A DNA stretch of 64,000 bases. Source: Polyodon spathula (Eukaryota; Chordata; Actinopteri; Acipenseriformes; Polyodontidae). The stretch lies in assembly GCF_017654505.1 (NCBI RefSeq), contig NC_054539.1, forward strand, positions 66,735,256 through 66,799,255, in the 5' to 3' direction. Of the stretch, positions 48,483 through 57,890 are shown in pieces. The translations under genes and the position numbers were made by a program. The notes under the pieces were generated by a model that was given only the letters and a program-made list of their open reading frames with translations, was not told the DNA's origin and did no database searches. The stretch's first letter is position 1; each line of letters starts with the position of its first letter.

Positions 48483-48486
48483 TTAA

Positions 48487-48688
48487 TTTTAATTTGCATA
48501 ACAAAAGTAATAACAAACTGGGCTTTAGGATTTTAATCAATGGGAGCTCTGTAATAGTTTAACATAGACTGACCTATTAAGTTTGTCTTTCAGAAATGAC
48601 CTGAACTTGATTTGTTTACTTTGTCTCTGGTTGGTACAGATAAGGATAATCTGGATCAATGTAAATTGGCATGGACTTGTTGGCGCAT
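48487..48688. other. Short non-coding stretch
   Basis: AT-rich flank of the tandem array; nothing recognised. Confidence 0.4.
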
Positions 48689-49029
48689 ATTTACTGCAAC
48701 ACCATTACAGCCGTAGAGTATTTACTGCAACACCATTACAGCCGTAGAGTATTTACTGCAACACCATTACAGCCGTAGAGTATTTACTGCAACACCATTA
48801 CAGCCGTAGAGTATTTACTGCAACACCATTACAGCCGTAGAGTATTTACTGCAACACCATTACAGCCGTAGAGTATTTACTGCAACACCATTACAGCCGT
48901 AGAGTATTTACTGCAACACCATTACAGCCGTAGAGTATTTACTGCAACACCATTACAGCCGTAGAGTATTTACTGCAACACCATTACAGCCGTAGAGTAT
49001 TTACTGCAACACCATTACAGCCGTAGAGT
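48689..49029. repeat. Perfect 31-bp tandem repeat, 11 copies
   Basis: The unit ATTTACTGCAACACCATTAC plus AGCCGTAGAGT repeats head to tail eleven times from 48,689 with a constant 31-bp period; I see no difference between copies. It has no spacers, so it is a minisatellite and not a CRISPR array. Identity of the copies points to recent expansion or ongoing homogenisation. Confidence 0.97.
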
Positions 49030-50705
49030 ATTGAATGTAGTCTCACAGCCTTGCAGTTTTTCCCCATTCTGTTTGTTTCTGTTATTTTGCTACAATTCCT
49101 CTGTCGTTATTTTGTTAGCATTGCATTGACTAGTAATTTTCTTTTTGAATTACTTCAGTCCTCTGGTATTCATGTCATTGTAATACTCGAATAAATGCAG
49201 GTCTATATATATATCCTGTTCACAGCAATGCAAAATAAAAAAGGTCAAGAAAATAAGCAACACCATTCGTCCCGAAGGTGAATTGACTTAAATATATTCT
49301 TCCACTACAAAATGCTTTTTCTTCAGCAATAATACATTCTCACCTTGAATTCTGTCAGGTGCTCTAGAAAGGCTTTTTTGAGCCATCTCTCTTCTGAATA
49401 AGACCTCGGCCAATGCACCAGCAAAAAATGAATAAAACACTAACACCGTAGTTTGTCACCTGTGACACTATCACTGTACATATTGGGACATGTGTTTCTC
49501 TTTTGAGTTTAATATATATCTCTTTGTCGAGTTTTAAATCTTGCCCGGGACTGCAATCCCACAATTCCTTGCAGAAAGGACGCATTTTTATTTCAAAATA
49601 TCATAGAAAGGTAAAAACAGGTTAGGTTGTTTGATCAAGACAGGGTCTATATTAAATCACACTGTCAGATAGTTATTGATTGGTACACGAGAATTGTGTA
49701 AACAAGGGCAACTGAGGGAGCCTTTGTTTTCTGTAAAGTAATTAACTAATTTTCTTCCAATTACAACTCCTTAAAGGGAAGTCCAGGTATCTGCACAGCC
49801 CTAGTGTATAGCTAACCCTAACCATAACAAGTGGTAACATATTTAATGAAGTATTTATAATATATTGCGTATCTGTTGTCTGTGAGCAGAATAATGAAAC
49901 TGCATCACCACACTAACAAACTATTAATCTGCTAGTCAACACTACTTCTAGTGAAAATACAAATCTGTGGAAAACTCCTAAAATGAAAAAAGTGATCCCC
50001 ACCTTGCAAAAGAACTAAAGTAAAAAACAAACATGTAAACAAACAAACAAAACTTTGTATCAAAAATAGAAAAACAGCCAGGTTAAAACTTAATCTTAAA
50101 ATGGTCATAATCAAGAAATGGCCCATGTGCATATCAATATCCTGTGTGAAAAGATGCATTCATTTTCATAATGTTAAGGCAGACAAATCTACTAAGCTCA
50201 AAGTATTACAAATGCAAAAGGATTTCAGGATTCCCACAGCTTGTTGCGGTTTTCTTGTTAAGAATGATCTACAAGCACTACAGAAAGAAGGGTTTAATCA
50301 GCAAAAAAGTGAAATCACAAGCAAAGGGAGAACAATCACAGAAGCAATCTAATTTTGTCCTTGCCTTAACAGCACTTCATGGCACTGAGATACATTAACA
50401 TATGTTCAAACTTAATGAGAAAACAACAGATGGTGGCTCATCATCATGTTCCTCGATTTAATTTTGCATTTGGCATGACTTTGCAATTCTTTTTTTTATT
50501 ATTTTAATGAAAGTGCCATTTTTATTCAAGCACTATGCAGCTCATATTAGTTATTTGAAGAAGCTATAATATTTGTTCGATTCTAGCTTCATAGGGTTTC
50601 AATTTTATGATTCGTCTCATTTTCAATTTTGGTAGGTGTCCAATGCAAACATAGCACCCCAGCATTAATTTACAGTAACAAACATTAATGTAGAGTTTAA
50701 CATCA
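49030..50705. other. AT-rich non-coding stretch, no gene recognised
   Basis: Open frames (for example 49,364-49,585 and 50,101-50,398) lack recognised motifs. No RNA gene or element hallmark. Confidence 0.45.
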
Positions 50706-50707
50706 TA

Positions 50708-50940
50708 ATCTTGAGTGGTCCAGTGGCTAAAGAAATGAGCTTGTAACCAGCTCAGCCACTGAATTGTGTCGTTCTGAGCAAGTCACTTAACCTCCTTGTG
50801 CTCTGTCTTTCAGGTGAGATGTTGTTGTAAGTGACTCTGCAACTGATGCATAGTTCACACACCAAATGCTTTGTGATGGTTGTCCATTTAGGAAGTACAC
50901 TAAATACCAATTCATCTGTTTGAAATTCCCCAGTATACAT
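50708..50940 (+). mobile_element. tRNA-derived SINE-like copy
   Basis: The 5' part has TGGTCCAGTGGCTAAAG, a Pol III A-box-like sequence of a tRNA-related head. It is followed by GAGCAAGTCACTTAACCTCC and GTGCTCTGTCTTTCAGGTGA, then AGTTCACACACC and a degraded end CCATTTAGGAAGTACACTAA recalling the GGATAAAGGCGTCTGCTAAA end of common fish SINEs. The B box is degenerate. No clear tail or target duplication. Confidence 0.6.
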
Positions 50941-51087
50941 TTTTAAACATTTACTGACTGAAACATCTAATGTGTTATTTTAGTTATGGGTATGTGTACT
51001 GCATTAATGGTACAGAAGTAGTTACAAATAAACAAAGAGATAGAAATGAACCACAGTATTATTTATTTGCAACTTTCTAACATCAAT

Positions 51088-51112
51088 GTTTTTTTGTTTT
51101 TTTCAGCTCGGA
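51088..51112 (+). promoter_or_regulatory. Possible splice acceptor (polypyrimidine tract plus CAG)
   Basis: A T-rich tract ends in TTTTTTTCAG just upstream of the 51-kb repeat copy. It fits a vertebrate 3' splice site, but with stops in all the immediate downstream text in the relevant frame there is no proof that it is used. Confidence 0.2.
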
Positions 51113-51139
51113 GAATCAGCAATGAATGAATGATTGCAA

Positions 51140-51800
51140 CTGCAAATGATTTAATGACTGTAATGGGAGCTCAGGGCCCGAGTGAAAGATAAATTTGGCC
51201 GAAGGCCTCGTCCGCGGGTGCCCGACGACTACCTGCACGAGGCCGGCTGGAAAAACATGAACGGTTACACGCATACGAGTGCCGCAGATAGGAAGTGGCT
51301 GTGGGCCACCTCCCCCCAAAAAGACGAGGCTGCCAAACCATAAATGGAAAATAATAAAAAATGATTAAAGCACCCCACAGTGGCGCACTGCCACCTACCC
51401 CCCAAATATTAAAAAAAAATAATGAAAATGAGCAGCTGAGACATGGCCCGTCCCCCAGAGCATGACTGCGCCAGGGGAGAGAGCCCAGCCTCTCCAACCC
51501 GACCACGCACCCCGCAGAACTGAATAGGAACCACTCAGCACTCAGGTAAGGAAACCCCTACTCACATATTTTTTTATTTTTTTTAGGGGGAAACCTCAGG
51601 GAATCCACGGCTGAGGGCAGCCCTTCCTCCAGGCGCTAAGCGATCACTCCCATTTCAGCTTCCCAGCCCTTGACGACGCGGCCGAAACAAACGCAATACG
51701 AAAGAATAACACAGAGAGCTTTTATGCGCTTGCTGATGATGTGTTGGTTAAGGGCGGATTCTCCTTGCAGAAAAGCAACCAAGTTTACGATTTTTTTTAT
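51140..51800 (+). repeat. Unclassified dispersed repeat, copy 3 of 3, longest
   Basis: This copy contains the segments shared with the copies at 10,275 and 18,286 and an additional GC-rich 5' part (about 51,164-51,304). It is markedly GC-richer than its surroundings. It carries CAGGTAAGG, a good splice-donor-like site at about 51,542-51,550, and a downstream T-rich tract ending TTTTTTTTAG at about 51,585, a donor-acceptor pair only 40 bp apart. I could not assign a transposon class. Confidence 0.6.
51164..51343 (+). other. Open segment of 59 codons, function unknown
   Basis: A frame without ATG at its start is open from just after a TAA at 51,161 to a TAA at 51,341. It reads RVKDKFGRRPRPRVPDDYL, then HEAGWKNMNGYTHTSAADRK, then WLWATSPQKDEAAKP and stop. 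The balanced, charged and aromatic composition looks more like real protein than the AT-rich chance frames elsewhere. I do not recognise the family. It could be the last exon of a gene, a retroposed or transposon-captured coding fragment, or chance in GC-rich DNA. The downstream 3'-UTR-like text is what repeats at 18.3 and 10.3 kb. Confidence 0.3.
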
Positions 51801-52102
51801 TTTCATAAGGTGTATCTCTCAGTTCATAAGGTGACTGACAACTCTATACTACAGTCACAATCTTCACCTTTTCCTCCAGATGTAGTTTAAACAGTTGACA
51901 TTATGTCCAAGATACAGAGGGTTAAAAACATTTTTTATCATGTCTACTGTATTTCGTGAACAAGTAAACACAATGGTCTACTTTAAAGATGTGTCTAGTT
52001 TAACTTTGGTTTGTTCTAAACAAACAAATCTTTGCTGTCTTTATTCATACAGTTATCCTCTGTAAGATGGAGCTGCACATAGAATATTGATTTGTGTTAA
52101 AC
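51801..52102. other. Short non-coding stretch
   Basis: AT-rich DNA up to the target duplication of the LTR retrotransposon; nothing recognised. Confidence 0.45.
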
Positions 52103-52290
52103 ATCCCTGTAGCAGGGGGAGATCTGTGCTGACTCTGCTGGCGTGTTCATAGTACTGCAGGAAGAGGGCGGCAGTCATCCAACAACCGCCTGTGAGTCAT
52201 GACAGTGACACGGGGAGGTGGGAAAGTGGATGTGTGGACTTTCCCCCTCTCTGAATGGCTGAGAGGTGAGTCTTGGGAGATTGCTAGCCC

Positions 52291-52300
52291 TATAAAAAAA
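52291..52300 (+). promoter_or_regulatory. TATA box of the 5' LTR
   Basis: TATAAAAAAA about 180 bp into the LTR; the 3' LTR has TATATAAAAA at the equivalent place (56,307-56,316). It is the likely core promoter for the genomic RNA. Confidence 0.65.
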
Positions 52301-52748
52301 TGCTCTGCTGTTTCCTCAGGTCTGCCCTTTTAAACACGCCGAGAGTGCAGAAGCGCTGGTCCACGACCGAGAACCAGTTGGAGAGAACGGAACGGAGGTT
52401 CAGAGCGAGACAGTGAGGGCGGGGAACCCTTGGGCAGACCCCTTAAAAGTATAGCTGAGCAGGCTAGTTAGCCCGCAGCGTAGGACGGTGATCCGGGTTG
52501 CAGGGGCAGCGGCGACTGGGATATTGCTGCAGAGTGCAGCACCTTTTCTTTATAGTTTTGTTACTGTTTTATTTTCCCTGTTTCTTTGTGCCTTCTGTTT
52601 TGAATTATTGTTTTGAAGCACCTGCAAGGGCGTCGGTATTGTGTACCCTCGCTTGGCATGCCCATGGTTCTGTTTACCATCGTTGGTAAATCAGAGCACG
52701 GACCCACAGTGCCAACTGCAGTCTAAAAAGAAATAAGGCACCCTGCAA

Positions 52749-52754
52749 AATAAA
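52749..52754 (+). terminator. Poly(A) signal of the 5' LTR
   Basis: AATAAA in the context CTGCAAAATAAAACT, repeated at 56,766-56,771 in the 3' LTR, where it would direct polyadenylation of the element RNA. Confidence 0.6.
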
Positions 52755-52831
52755 ACTGGGCACCTGTGTGGTGTTTTCAAGTACACCTGTCTGTCTCCTG
52801 GTCAGTGAATTACCCACACCCCTTCCACACG

Positions 52832-52850
52832 TGGTGTCAGCAGTGGGATT
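52832..52850 (+). other. Primer-binding site, tRNA-Leu type
   Basis: TGGTGTCAGCAGTGGGATT starts two bases after the 5' LTR. It is complementary, with one mismatch, to the 3' end of vertebrate tRNA-Leu (…AATCCCACTCCTGACA plus CCA), as I know that sequence. It would prime minus-strand synthesis. Confidence 0.8.
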
Positions 52851-52898
52851 CACTGGCATTGCCCCAAGCAGTGCATTCACAGAAGGAGCAGACGGGCA

Positions 52899-53545
52899 AT
52901 GGATGCTACACAGTTTGCTGCGATGATGGACCTCCTGCGCCAGACGCTCACCGTAGCAGTGCAGGGGGCGGCTAGACCAGCAGCTCCAGAACCCCGGTTA
53001 CAACACCCCACAAAAATGACGGCCGAGGGTCGACCCGACGCCTATTTAGAGGTGTTTGAGGCCATGGCGACCTCGGCCGGGTGGGATCCAGCACAATGGG
53101 TTAGCTACCTGGGTCCAGCGACAGGCAGTACCAGGCAGAGGAGCCAACGCCTGGGAAACTGCCCGGGAGGAGTGCGGCTACTGGATCGTCTCCTCAACTG
53201 GCCCCGGAGAGGGCGAAGGGACTGGGGGGAACAGGTAGTCCAGGATTTCGTAGGGGGGCATCGGCGGGATCTCCCGGCCCAGGAACTGGGGCAGGGTGGG
53301 GATACCCACGGGCTGCTGCAGTGTCGGACCGGGGTCTCGCGCGGACACCTTATCGGCGAGCCCCTTTTATGGCTCCAGTGTTTCCCCCAATGGCTCGTGG
53401 GTGCTCCCCTGCCGCAAACTGCTCCTCCCGGAATTTCTTTCGATACCCCTCCGGTGTGGCCCCCTTTCGCGATCCAGAATGGTTTTGCCATAAATTTAGA
53501 CCCTGTCAAACTAAACGGGAGCGCTGGATCGGTAAGAATGAGGGC
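52899..53545 (+). pseudogene. gag remnant of the Gmr1-like element
   Basis: Gag forms the particle that packages the element RNA. The frame starts MDATQFAAMMDLLRQTLTV, 70 bp after the LTR, and includes HPTKMTAEGRPDAYLEVFEA and SAGWDPAQWVSYLGPATG, matching the usual Gypsy gag opening in which a K-M-T...D...YL-x-xFE segment precedes the capsid. After WVSYLGPATG (about 53,124) the frame is lost; later pieces in other frames (for example 53,321-53,560) are proline- and cysteine-containing but show no intact CCHC knuckle or DSG protease motif. Most of capsid, and all recognisable protease, are missing or degraded. Confidence 0.75.
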
Positions 53546-53550
53546 TGGCA

Positions 53551-53976
53551 ATGGAGGGAGTCGGAGAAGTGGGGGCGGTTGGCGAGTCGGGGGGGGAGGT
53601 CGCGGAGCCAGCGCAGGGGTCTGGCTCGGCTGCCTCTGCTTGGGATCGACCTGACCCCGAATTGGAAGCCATGGGAGCTGATTTCTTAGCTCGCTCCCGT
53701 GACTTCCGACTCCAGCACAACGTGCTGGGCAGGCTCTTTGACCAAGCAGCGGTGGTTAATGGTCGGGTGGTCGAACCCAGACGCGCCGCCACGTACCCCC
53801 ACTTTGAAATTGATCGAGACCTACTGTACCGTGTTGATAAATTACCACAGACCGGTGAAGTGCGTCATCAGTTGCTCATTCCTCAGCCCTTTAAGGAGGA
53901 TTTGTTGCAGCTGGCTCACGCTATTCCCCTGTCTGGTCATTTGGGAAGGGACAAAACTAAAGCAAGGAACATGTAA
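53551..53976 (+). pseudogene. Integrase N-terminal zinc-binding region, truncated
   Basis: The second half of this frame (from about LARSRDFRLQ through YPHFEIDRDLLYRVDK, LLIPQPFKEDLLQLAH and AIPLSGHLGRDKT) is the lead-in and H-x(n)-H part of the HHCC zinc-binding domain of a Ty3/Gypsy integrase. The expected sequence after GHLG-x-x-KT, with the two cysteines and the DDE catalytic core, is absent; within about 70 bp the sequence jumps to the very end of the core. The start used is an in-frame Met. Its location upstream of reverse transcriptase is the key structural feature. Confidence 0.85.
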
Positions 53977-54042
53977 GCTTTTGGGAATTAAGACCATTAG
54001 GACCTCCCCTAGTGGAAGCTGTTTCATCCTAGTTGGGCCAGA

Positions 54043-54676
54043 CCGACGGTTTTGGTGGAACGCTTTAATAAGACCCCTAAGAACATGTTGCGCAGTAAAG
54101 GTTTATTCCCAAGTAGTGATGTGCGTTACTGGGACCAGCTGATTCCCTCCCCTTCTCTTTGCGATCAGAGAGGTTCCCCAGGCTTCCACGGGGTTTTCAC
54201 CATTCAAGCTGTTGTATGGGCGGAGACCCCGGGGCGTGCTCGATCTGGTCAGAGAGATGTGGGAGGAGCAGCAGGACAATTCGACCAATACCGTCCGGTA
54301 TGTGTTGGACCTGCGCAAACGTCTTGAGTCTGTTGGGAAATGGGCGCATGACAATTTGCAGCAGGCACAGCACAGACAGGAGACCCAGTATAACCGAGGA
54401 GCCCAGTTGCGCACATTTCAGCCAGGGGATAAGGTACTTCTATTATTACCCAGTTCTGAGTCGAAACTCTTGGCTAAGTGGCAAGGACCCTTTGAGGTTA
54501 CCTGCCAGGTTGGGAAGGTGGACTATGAGATCTGCCAGCTGGAGCGACAGAGAGAGAAACACATTTATCATATCAACCTCTTAAAGCCTTGGTTGCAACC
54601 AGAGACGTTGTTAGTGGCGCATGCAGATGACGTCACGGACCTGGGACCTGATCTTTCTGTGTTGGCAAGAAAATGA
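54043..54676 (+). pseudogene. Integrase C-terminal region with GPF module
   Basis: It begins with LVERFNKTPKNMLR, the end of the integrase catalytic core in Gypsy elements, then (after a frame change near 54,190) MYGRRPRGVLDLVREMWEEQ, a helical segment, AQLRTFQPGDKVLLLLP, KWQGPFEVTCQVGKVDYEI (the GPY/F module, here GPF) and EKHIYHINLLKPW. This is the DNA- and chromatin-binding tail of integrase. The catalytic Asp, Asp and Glu residues have been deleted. A stop at 54,674 separates it from reverse transcriptase, which normally continues in the same polyprotein in this family. Confidence 0.9.
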
Positions 54677-54733
54677 TCGGTACAGATTGCTGAGAATCTG
54701 ACACCAACGCAGAAATGTCAGGCTCACGGTCTG

Positions 54734-55429
54734 GTGGCGGAGTTTCCTGACATGTTCTCTTCAGTCCCGGGGCAGACTCCAGTAGCCCATCATCACATTG
54801 ATATTGAGCCGGGGGCGCTAGTTTGCCAGAGGCCGTACCGTATACCTGAGCGTAAAAGACAGGTAATAAAAGCAGAAATTGACGAAATGCTGAGACTGGG
54901 GGTAATAGAAGAGTCCCAAAGTGACTGGAACAGTCCGATCGTTTTAGTCGATAAGCCAGACGGGTCAACTCGATTTTGCATTGATTTTAGACGAATCAAT
55001 GAGAAATTGAAATTTGACGCTTATCCGATGCCCCGGGTAGATGAGTTGCTGGAGCGTCTAGGCACGGCTCATTTTATGACGACACTGGATTTAACGAAGT
55101 GGTACTGGCAGATACCCCTGACTCCGGAATCTAGAGAGAGGACGGCGTTTTTGACTCCCTTCGGGTTGTACCAATTTAGGACCATGCCCTTTGGGTTGCA
55201 CGGAGCACCCGCCACTTTCCAGCGGATGATGGATCGCATCTTGCGGCCCCATCAGCAGTACGCCGCTGCTTACATAGATGACGTGGTCATCCACAGTGAG
55301 GATTGGCTGAGTCATCTGTGTAAGGTAGCGGCGGTGCTGCAATCCTTGCGGGAGGCGGGGCTCACTGCTAACCCAAAGAAGTGTGCCATTGGGAAGAGTG
55401 AGTCAGAGTATTTGGGGGGTATCGAATAG
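54734..55429 (+). pseudogene. Gmr1-like reverse transcriptase
   Basis: A 231-codon frame covering most of the reverse transcriptase: FPDMFSSVPGQTPVAHHHID (pre-RT), QRPYRIPERKRQVIKAEI, MLRLGVIEESQSDWNSPIVL, DGSTRFCIDFRRINEKLKFD, TTLDLTKWYWQIPLTPES (motif A catalytic Asp), PFGLHGAPATFQRMMD, and YIDDVVIHS (55,271-55,297; YxDD box with both catalytic Asp). All catalytic residues are present. The frame ends at 55,427 by a frame change in a G-run, YLGG then stop, before the connection to RNase H. The start is an in-frame Met, while translation normally enters from the integrase upstream. Confidence 0.95.
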
Positions 55430-56085
55430 GGGGTGGCCAGATCAGACCGCTGGTTGCTAAGGTGAAAGCTTTGGCTGACTGGCCGGTTCCTACAACCAAA
55501 ACCCAGGTGCGCTCTTTCTTGGGCTAGCGGGTTATTATAGAAAGTTCATCCCGAGCTTCGCTACGCTCGCTGCTTCCTTGACAGACCTCACCCGGAAGGC
55601 TGCCCCAAATACGGTTCAGTGGACGGAGTCGTGCCAGAGGGCTTTTCTCACCTTGAAGCGGAGGCTGTGTAGTAAGCCAGTGCTATGCAGCCCGGATTTT
55701 GGTAAGAGGTTCACCCTGCAGACGGATGCGTCAGAGTCTCGGGGCCGTGTTGTTTCAGGAGGTTCGGGGAAGCGAGCACCCGGTCCTGTACATCAGCAGG
55801 AAGCTCCTTCCCCGCAAGAAAAATTATAGCACCATTGAGAAGGAGTGTCTCGCAGTAAAATGGGCAGTCGAGTCACTCCGGTACTACCTCCTGGGGTGAC
55901 ACTTCACCCTGGTTACAGATCATGCCCCCTTAGCATGGCTTCACCGGATGAAAGGTAGCAATGCCAGAATCACACAGTGATACTTGGCCTTGCAGCCCTA
56001 TGCCTTCAGGGTAGTCCACCAAGCAGGAAAGCTGCATCAAAATGCAGAATTTTTCTCTCGGGAAGGCATGGGGGTGTAGGTTTTT
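55430..56085 (+). pseudogene. RT connection and RNase H, broken
   Basis: This carries the tether and RNase H that remove RNA from the hybrid. Visible pieces are [55 protein letters not shown] (RNase H first Asp), [20 protein letters not shown] with [17 protein letters not shown] (Glu), and TDHAPLAWLHRMKGSNARIT (Asp) then YLALQPYAFRVVHQAGK. At least one frameshift (about 55,740) and stops at about 55,896 and 55,978 (the latter TGA in place of Trp) disable it. The coding region ends at about 56,080 and is followed by the 3' LTR, with no integrase in between. Confidence 0.9.
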
Positions 56086-56109
56086 CGAATGAACCGGTGG
56101 TGTCATTCT

Positions 56110-56122
56110 GAGGGAAAGGATA
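56110..56122 (+). other. Polypurine tract
   Basis: GAGGGAAAGGATA immediately precedes the 3' LTR and would prime plus-strand DNA synthesis. Confidence 0.7.
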
Positions 56123-56846
56123 TGTAGCAGGGGGAGATCTGTGCTAACTCTGCTGGCGTGTTCACAGTACTGCAGGAAGAGGGCAGCAGTCATCCAAAAA
56201 CCGCCTGTGACACGGGGAGGTGGGAACGTAGGTGTGTGGACTTTGTGTGTGGACTTTTCCCCCTCTCTGTATGGCTGAGAGGCGAGTCTTGGGAGATTGC
56301 TAGCCCTATATAAAAATGCTCTGCTGTTTCCTCAGGTCTGCCCTGTTAAAACGCGCCAAGAGTGTGAAAGCGCTGGTCCACAACCAAGAACCAGTCGGAG
56401 AGAACGGAACGGAGGTTGAGAGCGAGACAGTGAGGGCGGGGAACCCTTGGGCAGACCCCTTAAAAGTTTAACTGAGCAGGCTAGTTAGCCGGCAGTGTAG
56501 GACGGTGATCCGGGTCGCACGGACAGCGGCGACCGGGATATTGCTGCAGAGTGCAGCACCTTTTCTTTATAGTTTTGTTACTGTTTTATTTTCCCTGTTT
56601 CTTTGTGCCTTCTGTTTTGAATTATTGTTTCGAAGCACCTGCAAGGGCGCCGGTATTGTGTACCCTCGCTTGGTATGCCCGTGGTTCTGTTTACCATCGT
56701 TGGTAAATCAGACCACGGACCCACAGCGCCATCTGCGGGCTAAAAAGAAATAAGGCACCCTGCAAAATAAAACTAGGCACCTGTGTGGTGTTTTCAAGTA
56801 CACCTGTCTGTCTCCTGGTCAGTGAATTAACCACACCCCTTCCACA
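56123..56846 (+). repeat. 3' LTR of the Gmr1-like element
   Basis: Homologous end to end to the 5' LTR, from TGTAGCAGGGGGAGATCTG to CCTTCCACA. It has an extra TTGTGTGTGGACTT-like insertion near 56,243 and lacks the GAGTCATGACAG segment of the 5' copy. TATA box at 56,307-56,316 and AATAAA at 56,766-56,771. It is followed by the ATCCC target duplication. Confidence 0.95.
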
Positions 56847-56851
56847 ATCCC

Positions 56852-57800
56852 CCTCAATGTGTCAATTTGGTCAGTGGATCTTTAACCTGGATAACAACAA
56901 GCTGGGCTATATTTTTTTCCCAGTAAAACAAATGCTTATTTCTCGCTACAAAACAGTCTAAAATAGATATTTCATGATTAAACATAATATTTATTAAAGC
57001 AGAAACAATTGTGTTTCACATTAAAAATTATACAAGTGTTTCTAAATATTTAAATAATTACCTGAACAACAGTAAATGCTAAACTGCAGAATATTTAGGT
57101 TTTAATGTCCACCATTAAAGACATTGCATTTTCATCATCAGTGAATTAACAAAGAAAATAATAAATACAAAAAAAGAATAAAAATAATAACAAATTGACA
57201 AATGAAATGGCCCCTTCTTCTACTGGACTAGTGATGTTTAGCATAAATATTTCTGATGTTGGATGCAACTACTGTCTTTTTCATTGAAGACATTTTTAAA
57301 AAATTGCGCAGCTGCAATGTTTAACATGAACAAACTAAACCAGCTGCCAGGTTCTTAATGTTTGTTGTTTATTTTTTTAAGTGCTAAAAAAAGATGGTAT
57401 TTACACTGTTCTTTCAGAAATGGAAATTTTCACAGGAATTACATATTACATGGAAATAAATGCAACCTTAGCAATAAGTAATCACATCAATTAATGTCTT
57501 TAGCAAAACACAACCAAACAAAAATGCCTGTATATAGTATGGAAAAAATGAAAAGAAAAAAAACTTTGTAAAATCTCAGACAAACAAGAAGTGTTTGTTT
57601 TTCAGTTTTAGACAACTTTTTAGAATATTTCTTCAATATCCTTTGAGTGTTTTATTGGCAATTGAATACAAAGTAAAAGAAAAAACAAACAAACTATTCT
57701 GGCTATATGGCTGTATTGGCTAAGAAAATGGTACTTAATGGTATAAAAAAAGGTCTCTAATGTTCCTCTCTTAGTCATGGGAACTGCTTTAACAGGTTTT
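56852..57800. other. AT-rich non-coding stretch, no gene recognised
   Basis: No exon, RNA gene or element hallmark. Confidence 0.45.
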
Positions 57801-57803
57801 GAG

Positions 57804-57885
<82 letters not shown>

Positions 57886-57890
57886 ACACA
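57804..57890. repeat. (TA)n-(CA)n microsatellite
   Basis: About 50 bp of TA repeats then about 35 bp of CA repeats with CG interruptions (ACACGCACACGCACACACA). Confidence 0.95.

Larger units (their letters stand above)
52108..52829 (+). repeat. 5' LTR of the Gmr1-like element
   Basis: Begins TGTAGCAGGGGGAGATCTG and ends CCTTCCACA. It includes a TATA box (TATAAAAAAA, 52,291-52,300) and a poly(A) signal AATAAA (52,749-52,754), which set approximate U3, R and U5 limits. Compared with the 3' LTR it has about 13 extra bases near 52,194 (GAGTCATGACAG text) and lacks a 14-bp insertion present there. Many single-base differences show the insertion is not recent. Confidence 0.95.
52108..56846 (+). 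mobile_element. Gmr1-like Ty3/Gypsy LTR retrotransposon, internally deleted
   Basis: The element has two LTRs (722 and 724 bp), starts TGTAGCAGGG, ends CCTTCCACA, and is flanked by a perfect 5-bp duplication ATCCC (52,103-52,107 and 56,847-56,851). In order it carries a primer-binding site, a gag start, integrase remnants, reverse transcriptase, RNase H and a polypurine tract. Integrase upstream of reverse transcriptase is the Ty1/copia-like order known in Ty3/Gypsy only from the Gmr1-like branch. The interior is 3.29 kb, shorter than expected, because much of gag/protease and the integrase catalytic core are gone. Frameshifts and stops add to its inactivity. Confidence 0.93.

Noticed and set aside
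48689..49029. Regular array reminiscent of CRISPR
   Set aside because: The 31-bp units abut directly with no spacers, and the genome is eukaryotic; it is a minisatellite.
52899..53654. 251-codon frame as an intact gag protein
   Set aside because: Only about the first 75 residues read like gag; the remainder follows a frame break and is a Gly/Arg-rich chance translation.
54103..54968. Minus-strand frames opposite the integrase and RT region
   Set aside because: They are antisense shadows of recognisable retrotransposon domains.
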